Positions 23,290 through 36,400 of a stretch of DNA of 64,000 nt are shown here, in pieces. Within the stretch, counting starts at the first letter, position 1. Every line of letters starts with the position of its first letter. Location of the stretch: contig JAHDVF020000864.1 in NCBI GenBank assembly GCA_022606425.2, positions 930,001 through 994,000 on the forward strand, in the 5' to 3' direction. Origin of the DNA: Lepidostoma basale (taxonomy: Eukaryota > Arthropoda > Insecta > Trichoptera > Lepidostomatidae). A program made the translations under genes and the position numbers. Under the pieces are notes generated by a model. It was not told the origin of the DNA, made no database searches, and saw only the letters and a program-made list of their open reading frames with translations.

Positions 23290-24081
23290 CTACTCATCAA
23301 AGTAGTCCACGTGATCTCCAGATTTATATTTTCCAATACGCAGAACATCCAAAAACTTCTTTGCGGTCTGATTTGGTTGAAGGAGTTTGTTATCTCTTTT
23401 ACCCGAAACAAAAATATCTTTCAATCCGGCATTTGGAGTGTTGCTGACAATACCCTGAACCATGTCTGTCTCCACCGGGCCGGGCGAGTAATTCAAGACT
23501 TTCAAGCGTGGAAACTCCTCAGCCAAGACCTTGAAGTACATCTCCCTGGCAGCTTTACCGCTGCAGTACAGGGGCATACCAGCGAAGGCTTGTATGCCAC
23601 AAAGCGAAGTTATGTTCACTACACTGGTGCTCTCTTCCCGATTTTTAAATATCTTTAGGAATGCACTATTGAGTGTGGCCACGTGAAAAACATTTAGATC
23701 AAAATAATTTCTCCATACTTTGACATCGTTAAGCTCGGAGGCGGAAAAAGACAGATCCCCAACGGACCCCACGTTATGAATAATCATGTTGAGATCAAAT
23801 TGATTAATATCACAGTCTGCCAGAGCATCTGTGAGATTGGTTTCCACGCCATCGGGGGTTATATCGGAAAGATCCACAGACTGAACCAATATTTTAACAT
23901 TTGGGGTTTTGGCCAGAGACTTGGTAACCTCCAAGCCTTCGAGGTTTCGTGCCATGAGAAGCATAACAGAATTAGGGCCCATAAGTCGGGAACACTCCAC
24001 GGCTAAAGATCGTCCAATCCCTTGAGAAGCGCCGGTTATCACAACAAAACAAGCACCACCGAGGCTAATGCTGAGCGCCAT
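23290..24081 (-). CDS. Sepiapterin reductase (SDR family), intronless
   Basis: NADPH-dependent short-chain dehydrogenase catalysing the last step of tetrahydrobiopterin synthesis, also important for pteridine pigments in insects; cytosolic. The 263-residue protein has the Rossmann glycine motif GASQGIG at 17-23, an HNVG motif at 102-105 in place of NNAG, Ser159 in ITSLCG, and the YxxxK pair Y172/K176. After the active site it has NYSPGPVETDM, and near the C-terminus the Asp-containing GDHVDYFDE that binds substrate in the family. Length matches insect and vertebrate orthologues (about 260). A single exon opens at ATG 24081 and closes at TAG 23290-23292. Neighbours are unrelated. Confidence 0.95.
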   Translation of the reverse strand: MALSISLGGACFVVITGASQGIGRSLAVECSRLMGPNSVMLLMARNLEGLEVTKSLAKTPNVKILVQSVDLSDITPDGVETNLTDALADCDINQFDLNMIIHNVGSVGDLSFSASELNDVKVWRNYFDLNVFHVATLNSAFLKIFKNREESTSVVNITSLCGIQAFAGMPLYCSGKAAREMYFKVLAEEFPRLKVLNYSPGPVETDMVQGIVSNTPNAGLKDIFVSGKRDNKLLQPNQTAKKFLDVLRIGKYKSGDHVDYFDE

Positions 24082-24119
24082 GATTATTTTGTTCGTTAAT
24101 ACCGCAAAGTTGTTGCTAA

Positions 24120-26070
24120 AAACAAAATTTTACTGGAATGATTAATTTGCTTGAAAATTTATCACAACATATGTGATTATCTAAGAAGCAAATTTTATCT
24201 GAACAAATTAAATATACTGCGAAACGTACTTTTAAACAAGATGTCTGTATATTTTCAGTTCACACTGCATTTGTGAAAAACTTAAGTGTTCACTAGAGAA
24301 AAACAATTAGTATAGTTTACACCAATACACCATCGACAGTTTGCACACATATCATTTAACTTCATATATTACATATCCCAATTTACCAAAATTGTCATTC
24401 ATATAAAATATTCGCGATTCTGAGAATCGAAGTATTAACGTTTTTTTTATATACATTACAAACATATGTGTAAAATAAAGAAAACAAGGTTGACGTAATA
24501 AATAAAAAATTAATTTAAACACAGAAAAAATAATTTCAGCTTACTTTAATTAGAAGATTTTATGAAGATCAATTATTTTTCATGCAATAAGGTAAATATG
24601 TCATGAAAGTATCTCGAATTCTCGAATATAACGAATGGGACTCACTAGATTATTTTTGACATACAAAATTGCCCAATCGAAGAGACACATAAAAATAATA
24701 CAATTTCAAAGATAATAATTATAGTTTATGGTTTATATTCAAAATTATATGTGAAAAATCTTCTTCTTTATTATTTTATTCACCGCATGTGAGTGCTCTC
24801 GCCAGTGTCGAGTATCAATGAAATTTGATTAAATTGGGTTAGTTTAGTTGTTATTGGGTTTGAGAAGAAAAAGAAAAGGACTAAATTGTCTTACCAAATG
24901 CTGTTAATATTCAAGGATATTTTTTAATACTTTAAACAAGTTTTGTTATAAAAGATATTTGAAGTAGAAATAAAATCAAATAAGCATATTTCGATAAGGT
25001 CTAATATAGAAAAATATTATATTGGTAGTGAGATCTTGAAAAGATAAATAATGTAATTAACTTAGATAAGAATGGTCTGTTTAACTAAAAGATAGGCTTT
25101 ATTGTTTCAACAAACATTCTTTAAAAAAATCTCATGTTATATTGGAAATTATTTATAACGGCCAATTATTAATTAAGTGCATATTCTAAAAGCATATATT
25201 GCATCATCAGAACGTGCAATAAATTAAGGGATGCTGGCTGGATCTGATGATGAGGACATAACTATCACTTTCATAAATATAATTCAAAGTTTTAACTAAC
25301 TAACTAATTAAGAGTGTTTCATTTTAAATACTAAATCTGGGATGTATTTTAAGAAATAGAATATTGTAGAGATTTTATGATGAGACGTATTATAATACTT
25401 TCATCTGGTTGTTAATATGTGAAATTGGCGCTATATATATTTTTTCCACGAGTTTCTTTTAGATTTCAAAAGAAGAAAAAAACACGCTTCTAATCACCGT
25501 TAGCAAAATCCGTCATAATTTGTCTCTGTATATTTACAACACTAGTAATATATTACGTCTGTAGAGTTGGTACACGTTATAGTTTTCATTTGGGTGATGC
25601 TGGGGAAATATTTTTTTCTTTTTTTCAAAAAAAAAAAAACAGATTGACGTAAATTTTTAGACTCTAGACGTTTTTTTTTTAGAATTTGTAACTGAATGAT
25701 TGCTTTAATAATATGATATATACCAAGAAGAAGTGACTCGCGATATTGATTATTATATTTTCGGGGATCTTGACATTCGTGTCTCGTAATATCCTCTTCG
25801 ACCGACTTTTCGGAGATCGTCACTGGTTCCATCTTCAGAGTAGCTCATAAATCAATGAAGAATTATTTGATAAAACCTTACATAAAAAATACAATTAACA
25901 CTTTAAAAAAATCACACAATATAAATACAATTTGTTTACTTAATTTAGTTAATACACTGCTCACTTTTAGAGATTTTGATAACTCTTCTTATTGAATTTG
26001 AAACATCGAATTTTTAATTTTTAAAATAAAATTTCTTATTGGTGGTTGAGATATTAGTTTTGTAAAACTC
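24120..26070. other. AT-rich intergenic stretch with one repeat scrap
   Basis: No gene recognised. At about 25740-25835 the minus strand reads MEPVTISEKSVEED. A related phrase (LKMETATISGTSVKKD) occurs at 53.1 kb, so this is a dispersed repeat fragment rather than a gene. Confidence 0.5.
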
Positions 26071-26075
26071 CATTA

Positions 26076-26295
26076 TTAATTTATAATAGTAAACACGATT
26101 GTTTAGTGGTTTTACTTGGATTTAATTTACATAAATTGTGACAAATTTGTTTCACCTTGCGAGGGCATTCTCAAACTGATCAAACTCAGTTTGAGAATGC
26201 CCTCGCAAGGCGAAATAAATTTGTCACAATTCAAATAATTTATATAAATTAAATCCAAGTAAAACCAAACAATCGTGTTTACTATTATAAATTAA
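26076..26295. repeat. 220-bp long inverted repeat (hairpin)
   Basis: Arms of just over 100 bases (26076-26178 and 26187-26295) are reverse complements apart from small indels, with an inner stem CATTCTCAAACTG/CAGTTTGAGAATG and an 8-base loop. The outer ends are TTAATTTATAATAG/CTATTATAAATTAA. It lies upstream of the Ski/Sno gene. Confidence 0.92.
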
Positions 26296-26689
26296 AATAA
26301 ATTTATTTTCTTATTTACTCTATAACATGCAAAGAATATTTGTTGTCGAATATTGCGTACGCAATAATACATTATTTTTTAGTAAATCAATGTCATACTA
26401 TATGCAATATAATATATACTAGATATAGAGCAACTGTATACTAAAATACAACTAAATTATTAGAGATGCACAGGTGAAATAGATAGGTAATGGAAAAACA
26501 TGCCAGGAATTTGTATTGCGTACACGCGTTGGCCTTACTAGAAAAAGGAAATTGATAATATAAGGTAGTCGCATGGAATTCCCCCTCCACTTAATGTCAT
26601 AAACTAATAATTTTATAACAGACACCTTACTAGACGGTGCATTGCAAAGTGCGGGCAAGACAGTTTGAACCCTAGAATCGGACATATTG

Positions 26690-27423
26690 TCTGCATTTGT
26701 GAACTACAGACCAGCCGCTCTCTGCAGAACTAGCAGCGACAGTGGTGCGCACATGGAGCAAGGCGAGGTCGCCAATATGCATTGGCATTTGGCATTCTGG
26801 ATATTTTGACGGGAAGGTCGGTCACGTGAGCAACTCGTCTGAGGAGTGGGGAGGGCTGGCTAGACTTTCCAGTAGCCGAGGCATCCGTCTAGTGATACAT
26901 TTGATAAACACACGCCCCAGACTGATGTTCAATTTTATTTTTCATATTTAGATTTCGAGATAAGTTCTTATTAGGCGAACATAATTTTCCATACGTAATC
27001 TTAACATCAAACGACTAACTAAATTTGTGTTATGAAATATGTGATTATAGTGCGACAATAGAGTATATTGTAAATTTTGTACATTTTCGCTTCGCGAAAA
27101 TAGAGGCGACGGGGCGTGTGCGCGATGATTGGACGTTTCGCTCGAGCCTGCTCGCAGACTACACAGTCGCGACGGATCGGCAGACATGTTTTGATCGAAG
27201 TGTGGAACCGAGGGCAGGACCATGATATTGTTGCGTAATAGTGTTAATATTGTTGAAAGAATGTACGGGATGTGAAATGGCAATATGACTTGGTGTCACA
27301 GCCGGGTCCATTGCCGCGAATCGTGGCGTTGACGCGTTCGTGACGCGGTTACGAGAGGAGTTGATTCCTCTATAATAAGATGGTGTAACGAGCGCGTTTC
27401 TCGATTAAAAATATAATAAAATA
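26690..27423 (+). promoter_or_regulatory. CpG-rich upstream/5' UTR region of the Ski/Sno gene
   Basis: Locally GC- and CpG-rich blocks (for example GGCGACGGGGCGTGTGCGCG near 27100 and CGACGGATCGGCAGACATG near 27175) stand out in AT-rich surroundings immediately upstream of the start codon. A promoter and 5' UTR are inferred. No TATA box is convincing, and the transcription start cannot be placed. Confidence 0.4.
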
Positions 27424-30400
27424 ATGGAGGTCGTCCCTCAACATTTGGAAACTGTTTTAAAGACCTACCAACACAGTGCTACCAAGAGCCTGCAGGGTCC
27501 CGGGCTGACGTTGACGGCGGCGCGGGGGCCCGAGTTGGAGGTGCTTGCGCCACCCTGCACCGCCCCGCAACAGCAGCCCATCTTGTCGGCGCCTGACCCT
27601 GGTCGCGGCGAGCGCTGCGAGACTCTGCTGGAGGGTGAAGCCATCTCCTGCTTCGTGGTGGGTGGCGAGAAGCGCCTTTGCTTGCCGCAAATCCTCACGA
27701 GCGTACTCACGGAGTTCACCCTAGACCAGATTAACCGCATCTGCGACGAACTGCAGATATACTGCTCACGCTGCACGCACGAGCAGCTCACGGAGCTCAA
27801 GGAGACGTGCATCCTACCCACGAACGTCTCCTCGTGCGGTCTCATCACTAAGACGGACGCGGAACGGTTGTGCAGCGCGTTGCTGCACCGCGCCAGCCCC
27901 TATCCGCCGGTCGCCCCCAAGGGCAGGCACTTCCGCGTGTACCACGAGTGCTTCGGCAAGTGTCGCGGCCTGTGCTTCCCGGACCTGTACACCGAGCGGG
28001 ACGCCGGTTGCATCGAGTGCTCCGAGTGCCGGGGGCTCTTCTCGCCCCAGCGCTTCGTGTGCCACGCGCACCGGGAGGCGGAGAACCGCACCTGCCACTG
28101 GGGCTTCGACTCCGGCAACTGGCGCGCCTACCTGCTGCTGTCGCGCGACCAGGCCGGGCGCGACAAGCTGGCCAAGCTGCTGGACGACATGAAGGAGCTG
28201 CACGACCGCCCGGCCAGCCGCGCTGCCCTCAAGCGGAAACAGGTTTGTCTAATACTGCAACCTTTCCTCCCTACATAAACCTTGGCCGCTCCTCGTAGGT
28301 ATTCCCTGTAAAGTAATGGTAGAGGAGGTCCCCCGTCTTTTCCCGGGGATCGTTGTACCAAGTACCATATATAATATCTACTCACGTGTGACCTTTAAAA
28401 GTACGTTCCTTAATTTAAATTTATCTAGTGATTATATTTTTGTTTGAAATCGCTCATAGGAGCCCCGCCGTCGCTCGTGTCGGCGGCGACCTTCGCTAAG
28501 GGCTTCGGGTGATTGACAAGGTGTTCTGTGACGAGTTCAACAATATTTCACGAGCTATGGATACGCACACTCCTATCGTATATGTTCTTTACGTAGTTTT
28601 CATAGTCAAACTTTTTGAAAACTGACGATGGCATCTCGAGGGAAGGGAGCTGCAGCGTTCTTGTTTTCTTTAAAATGTCCAATTTATCAAAGTTCTAGTT
28701 TGAGAAAACAAAAAAAAAAACAGTTTTTATCCTCGATCATTTTCTAATTGTTTTAATTTTTAATATGAATAGTGCACTATAGATATGATTCTTGCAAGAT
28801 TCCAGTAAGATTAATACGCGCACACCTTACACATAGATGTCAGCTGTACGTGCATATGTATACCATTAATACTAACTTCTATGTCTGCCCTTCGTTCCTC
28901 CGACATCTCTCAGCAGACAGGTACATCGTAAAAAATTCTATCATTTGTATACTCGTATTTCGATATATTATTATTATTATTATTATGATGATTTGTATTT
29001 TAAGTGCGCCGTTTTGTAAAATCAATTACTCCAAGGGCGCACTAGGAAATGACTGACCGAACAGTGCAGTCTTCAGATGTTTCTTAAATTTAACGTCACC
29101 ATCCTCATACTTAATATATATTTTTATATATTTTTTAGTTATTTATTAGTTAGAATGACTAAGGTTCTTTTAGTGTTTTTGTTATTTTACTGGCATTCCA
29201 TTAATTTTTTGGTTGTGACAAAAGGGTGATTTTGGTACGAAATTCCAACAAATATGATGGCATCCGACCAAAATAGTCGGCGAGCGGCGAGCTCGCTGGA
29301 GCATTCTTCCGCCGTGACTCCGCCGACCCAGGACCCAGCCCGGTGCCGGTGGCGGCTGATTATTTCGGCGCTCTTCTGAATCTCTAATTCTAATGCTCAT
29401 TCCGATAATTAGCGCGCTACTCGCCGTCCCCTCATTCCAGTCGCTCTTCGATGCTACTCCTATATCGAGAGGTGAAACCTGTTAGATTAGTCATTCCTCT
29501 TGCGGGACCGCCACCTCGTGTCGGTCACGTAAGAGTTCCGCCCGAGGACTCTGGGAGCCCCGCAGTCCGCAGCCCTATCGCTCATGATCAGCAGAGCGCC
29601 CCTCACTCAAGGTTCGCTTCGGTCAATTAAATTCATACATAATATTTGCTGGCACCTCAATTTGACAATCGTTTTGCGAGTCTTATTAAATACGTAATTC
29701 TGGAGTATTATTTGTCTTTATACAATATTCGACTATCGTAAAAAATAGACGTATTGTAAATGACTCGGAAGGTGTCCAGGATTGAACCCGTGACCTCAAT
29801 ATCAGAACTTTCTGTAATGTTTGGTTAAAGTTTTAACCGGCTGTTATGCTGGTGGATATTGAGAATGTAATTCAGGACGAATGTAAACATCTGGTCTCTG
29901 AGCACGCTCGAGAGGTGGTACATGCTAGCCATCAAAATAAGAGTACGCAGGTTTAACATTGGATTATTGTTCCAAAATTTAACACTCCATCTTTTAATTT
30001 GAAGTAATTAATGATATTTTTTTTTATTGTAAATCAGACTAACTGTTATTGAACTATTCGCGTACGGGTGCTCAATGTTTTTGTCCCTATCAATTTTCCT
30101 TTTGTCTTGGGATTATAACATATTCTAATGTTAGAACACACTCTTTTTTAAACGAATTCGAATTCGAATATTAAGGCAGGTGGCTAAAACATCATCGTTC
30201 GAAATATTCTTCGCGTTTACCGTCCTGCTCTAGTGGAGTTAAGTACTCTCGTACATTGACGTCAGGGAGATGAGCACAAATCAGTTGGGTAATTAAGATT
30301 TATGTTAATGCTTTTGAATAATATTTTAGTAATTCTGTATATATCAAAGTAATAGTATTTTATGTGGAACTAAATCGATTGGATCCGACAGTATACTTAT

Positions 30401-33400
30401 TTAAAAAAAAAAGACATCGCGAGTTCTTTCGAATTGTCCGTCAAATGCAAAGGAAACTAAATCAAATATCCTCGAGTTTTGATACGTAAATAAGCCTCCA
30501 CACTTATGCTTTTTTGATAACACAAATCTATAATATTCTGTAAAATTGTTAATAACAATAATTGTTTGTGGACACAAAAAATCTCGAAAATTTTAACGTA
30601 TGGGCGGTGTCCAATGGTTTTGGGTTACCTTGTTTTTGTTAATTCGGTTCATTTTCACTTTTATACATTAACGTTTTTCTCCTTACCCATTTCGGTAGCC
30701 TATCTTGCCACCATGCCACTGGTATGAAATGATGAGGCGTAATCTCGCGTCTAAAAAATAATATAACTATTTAAAAAGGATGTTGATTGTATCATGTTTT
30801 TTTTCAAAATGAATATTTGTTGTACTGGGTCCGCGGCTTGCGCCACGACTAAGCAGTGCCAGGGCTGGTGCAGCCAGTGAGTGGTCTTGCTAGTTGGTAA
30901 TATCATATTAAGTGCATGAAAGTTCATTGGCACAGCAGAGCTAACTTGTACGTAATCTCGGGTCATGAGATCAGCGCTCAGAAACTGCATAATGTGTGTC
31001 TGCCTTGTGTTTGTTTACCGCGTGCATAGCGATAATTATTGTTTCTCTACTGCTTACTCTCACTCTCCACTTATATTTACGACACCATAATATTTATGAA
31101 TGCTTCTACCAATTTACTAATTTAATTACCAGGTGCTATTAAAAAATATATCAATATTCTATTGCGATCTAAAAATATAAACAAAATATTTATTCGCTAT
31201 TGTTCGAACAGTGAGGTAAACTGCATATCAAAATAAATTTATTGAAATTCACGTTTTTAATAAGTATTGCTTCGGTAGCTACGAATGCATTGATTGAAAT
31301 TCTGCGGAAAGCTAGGTACTTCAATAATGTTTCCATATAATATAATAGTATTATTCTCGTATAACATGTAATTTATAAATCAGTACCTACCGCTGACAAG
31401 AGTTCTTGGACAATATATTTCATTTGTATTTTATACCATAAGATACTTTTCCTCGAGAGTAAGGGGGTTGATGACGAGCTGTGGCGTATTTAAAAAGAAC
31501 GTAGATCGAGTACAAGTACAAGTACAAGTGCGGACTAGGGGAAGCTGCATCATTGTGCGACGGAGTGTGTGCCGAGCAGGGCTCCTCGCCTGGCCCGTGC
31601 ACGGGTGGAGTCGCCATGTTTCCAGGAATAGCGAAGGTGGCAACGTCTAACACCGTGTTTTCTCTCCAAACCTTTTACAATCATAAAACCAGGATGTTAA
31701 AATTAAAGTATATTAGAATATGAGTATGTGTTGATGATTTTAGAATTTTTGTAAGCATTATATCGTTTCCTGAATTAAAAAAAAACAAATAATTTTCACA
31801 AAACTAAGGTGTCAGAACACTATAGAGAAGAAGATTATTAAAAAATAAAAGTGCAAGTATTATTATTTTTTATACTAGTCTATGTCGTGGTTTAATAATT
31901 ACCAATTATCAGGATTATTTTAGATTTTATTTTCGTCGGAGAAATTGACGTGCATGTATGACTCGCTGTATGAATGTGGAGGAATCTAGAGACGTGTCAG
32001 AACCGAGCGGTCCATTCTCTTTCCCCACTCCTTCGGGGAAACGGCGTTATGGTTTGTTGTTGTTGTAATATTTCCGAGAGTGAACGCGTTCTACGTTCAT
32101 ATGTACCGAGCTGTGTAAATGTAGTGGAAATGTATTCTTGGACAAAAGAATATGGCGAAGTAGGGGGTAGGAGAATAGAAACCATGGTGATCTCTCCCTC
32201 CCGTATCCCTGCGAGAGGGAGAGTAATTTTATGATATCTTAGGAAAAGCAATTATTTGTTACAATTTGTAGAAGGGAAACTGCGTATCTTTAATTCATCT
32301 TGTTGATAGAATAAGCGATAATATCCTTCTTCATATTTGTATAATTTCCTAAAATATTCTTTTCGCGAATATTATTTCTCAAGTGTTGGAAAAAATACGA
32401 GGGATCGTACGGTCATTCACGATCAAATGGAGTCGAGTTTCCTTTCGCGTCTTCACGCCCTGCGGCGCCTCGGTTCTCGGGGCGATAAGAGAACGGGCGG
32501 TATATCTATATCTATCTACCCCTGTTCTTATTAATGCACGTCGTCGTTCAAATAATAAGGTGAATGGTATGCGCGCGGGACATGTGACGACATACCTGTA
32601 TACGAGTACTTATTATACTATCAATGTACTGCCCTTAATTGCCATATGATCATTTTTGCATATATTCGAACCTGGGTCCCTGACGGTAGAATCTTTAATG
32701 CAAGATTATTATTTTAGTTTGTGTTTATTGATAAATTTACAGATATTCCTATTTATACATTTCACGAAGTTCTTTTTACCGAAAAAATATTTCATATTTT
32801 TACATGCCTTAATCTTGCGAGAGTTACTAACTCCTTTTTGTGTCAACACAAGAAGCCTGCATGCCCGATTACTGATCTGCATCATTAATTTTGTCAGCAT
32901 ATATGGCAGTACAGTAAAACCTCGATATAACGGACTAATTGGGGGGAGGAGGTGTCAGTTAAAGCCGAAAGTCCGTTATATAAAAATAGGTTTAAAATAT
33001 ATATATTTTTAAAAATATGTACACTGTATTTAGATATAAATACACAATACAAAACACAAACAAAATTCTCTTTATTGTCTTCAGACACTCGTCTTGAAGT
33101 GACGTTGCTGTTTGATATCGACGCGCTTGCTTTTGGTAATCCTGCTTTGAAAAAGGACTGAATTTTTGTTTACACTTTTCAAGTGTGCTGTTTTTTTATA
33201 ATCAACTCTCTAAAATTACGAAAATGCGTATAATATAGCTGAACTTCGTTATCTGACGAATAGTCAATAAATGTTATTAGATCGTCGAGATGTGATCTTA
33301 TCACTGATAACTTCATTTTTGGCAGTGTTGTTTCTTCTTCTTCGCTATCTTCACTTCCATCCTCGGCATTATGTCTCAAATTCTAGTGCTAGACGTATGG

Positions 33401-36400
33401 CGTGATAATCATGGCCGCTAAAAATTGTTTACATGCGGCGACATTTGAATTTAAGCATGTCTAATATTAATCGGACTTTTTATTTTTTTTACATTTGACT
33501 GGATATCCAAAGTTCGTTAAATAGAGGTCCGTTTATATCGAGGTTTTACTGTACTTTTACTATTGCATGTTATACGTAGTTCGCTATTCTTAATGTGTTA
33601 TTTAGTATAATATTTATAAAAATACATATTTCATTTGTACAAATGAAGACTAGTACAGGGGAAAAACAAGGAATGTCAGTTAAAATTCAAAATAAATGTA
33701 ATAATGCCATCTAGCGGCATTTGTACGTATCTATCCACAGTAAAATTTTCATATTCAAAAATCGTCTGTGTCATCGACTATGGCCAGATAATCGATTGCT
33801 AATTGCTAAGAAATGTATAGACTTTTATTAGCTTTATTCTCAATTAATTCAAATTAACATTCTACTGACATTCCTTGTTTTTCCCCTGTAGTCTTCTAAT
33901 GTACTTCAATACATTTATTGCTTCTTGATTTGTATTAAAATACTCTTTATTTTGATATAAGTGTAATCGTGTCGCAATATGTTTGTTTGTATGTATCCCT
34001 TTTTATCGCACACACTGTCAGTACAGGTTTATAATGTAGCAACAATGGCTAATGAAAAACATTATCTCAACGATAATAACATACATAATGTAGCTACCCA
34101 CCTTTCAGATGTAACATAGGTACATTACATATTATTTGTATTCAAGTTATCTTTGTTTGAAGATAAATATTATGTGTACGGGAAGCTCTTTAATAAGGCG
34201 CACTCTTAAACCCCCGTAGACCTTCCTGGCATGTCTAATTATTTAACACGTTGACTGCCGACTACGAGATAACTCGTAGTTTGCGTTATTGCCCAGAACG
34301 CCTTCTTTTTCTTCTCAGTCGTATTCCTAGTGATTGAGGGTTGACTCAATCCTGTAAACTATTGACCATGGCACGCCATGCGCTCCTTTCACCCGTCAGT
34401 CTCCAGGCTGCAGCTTATGAGAGATCAGTCAGCGCCCTGATTTGATCAGACCAGCGGTTTGATGGGCGTCCCTGTGGTCGCTTTCCCTCTACTTTGCCTA
34501 TGATGATGAGCTTTTTAAGGTTGTCCTGATTTCACCGGGCTATGTGCCACAAAATACTTTAACACTCTCTGAGAGCACAACCGCCAGAGTTTTCCCCTGA
34601 TACCCAGCAGGTCAATGATCGACTGGTTTGTTCTTCTTGACGTCCAGGGTATACGCAGCATAAGCCGTCAGCACCATATCTCGAAATGATCAATTTTGGA
34701 CATCTGCGATGTTTGTATAGTCCAAGGGTTTCAACCAGTCTCATCTTGGTCTTGTTAGATATATTATTTTTGTCTTGCCATATCTTGGTGGCTTAGTACG
34801 TTATTACCCAGTATGCCAACTACGAGGTATCTCGTACTTTGTTTACTTGCCATATTTATGCAGCTACGAAATTCGTAGAGTTCTCGTGCAAATATGGATA
34901 AATAGCCTCAGGGAGCAGAACAAAAAAACAAGTTGGTTTTCATGAACAGAAAGTTTATTAATAAATGAGACTGAGTGTGTACAAACTTTTGAGTTTATAA
35001 TAATATAGTATGATTAAATTAAATTGGCTTTTGTACACCGGAATCTTTAAAAGTATCGGGGCAGTCAACGTTTTAGCAACATTTTTGAAAAGAACACATC
35101 GCATGCTTAATAGTAAACTGACCGATTATGGTTTAGGTCATGATTGAGTTAACATTAGACAGAGGCTTGTGTTAACGCTATCCATCGTTTCGCGTTAAAA
35201 TTAAGTTAAAATTCCGCCAATTGACCTCCATTACACTATATCGGTCTTTTTCATTCGTACGTGTTTTTCGACTGTTTTTGTTAAAACACCGAGTCATGTC
35301 AGATTGAGCAAAACTTGCTTTTTTAAATCACCTTCCAACAATGTTCCCATCAGACGTAAGAGGAATAGCCACATGAGCTGAACCTCTGTAAGCCAGAAGA
35401 TCCAAGTCCAAGTCCAACAGTTAAGCCAGTGTTCTATTAAGCGTGCGATATCTAAATCACTCCTATTGTGGAATTGTGTGCTATTTAAAATTAATAAGTC
35501 CATGTCATAATGTGATAAAAATATTGTTGCAAGTATGTTTGGTTTTTATTTATAATGTCGAAAGAGTTCTGTAAGATGTCCGAGGGGTATCAATGATTAT
35601 TTTCGTATATATTATATTATACATACGTATCTCCTGGTTGTTTACACTTTAGTAATTAGGTACTTGACTTGTTATCTGGAAAGACGTCATACATTTCAGT
35701 GATTTACAAACACTACGTTTTTTTTTAAATAATTCAGTAGGTACATAGAATACTATAATTCTTTTCGTGTCATTTATCGGATGTTCGCTGGCATTACTTG
35801 CCGTCCCGGGGGCAGAGTTCTCGAGGTTCGGGCCACCGCTATTCCGCACTCTGCGGTAAACACTTCACATTTTATATATTCGAATAAAATGTTATTATCC
35901 CACATTACTGAACACTGACTGGAGACTTGTCATTGTACTATACACGCATACATACATACACGGAGGGTTACTTATTGTAGATTACATCCATATTTATATA
36001 ATTTTGTTTTTCTCCCATCCATCATCTATCGCCTGACGCGGCATGGCGGCGCGGCGATGCGGCAGCGATGTTCACGAGCCTACGACCCAATAACATTTGC
36101 TCTTATCACCGTATTTATTATATACTTTTGATATTGTTTTCGTCTTGTTCAGATATTTCATTATCTTGTCTGGTAGACACTAATTTATTTTACTCGCAAG
36201 CGCGATAAGCGAATCGATCCCCGTCGTCTGGCGAGGTCGTTCGTAATATTAGATAAATATACGACAAATAATAAAATGCGGTATCATTATTTTCTTTTCT
36301 ACGAATTTATATTTTTCTTCTATTATTCTAAACACCATTCCGAGGATTTCTTTGAATACGAATTCGAGGATCACTTTGATCTGGCTCGTGGACTACCTCA

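Noticed and set aside
27814..28385. Several long antisense and alternate-frame reading frames within Ski/Sno exon 1
   Set aside because: Shadows of the GC-rich Ski/Sno coding exon, whose own frame has clear family motifs.
29775..29800. tRNA B-box-like sequence (GGGTTCAATCC on minus)
   Set aside because: No A box, anticodon arm or acceptor stem around it; at most a tRNA-derived SINE scrap.
32655..32690. Second B-box-like sequence (GGTTCGAATA on minus)
   Set aside because: No tRNA cloverleaf can be drawn from the flanks.
35649..35849. Minus-strand frame with a GC-rich start ([15 protein letters not shown])
   Set aside because: No splice partners or domain; inside the Ski/Sno intron and ending in AT-rich sequence.
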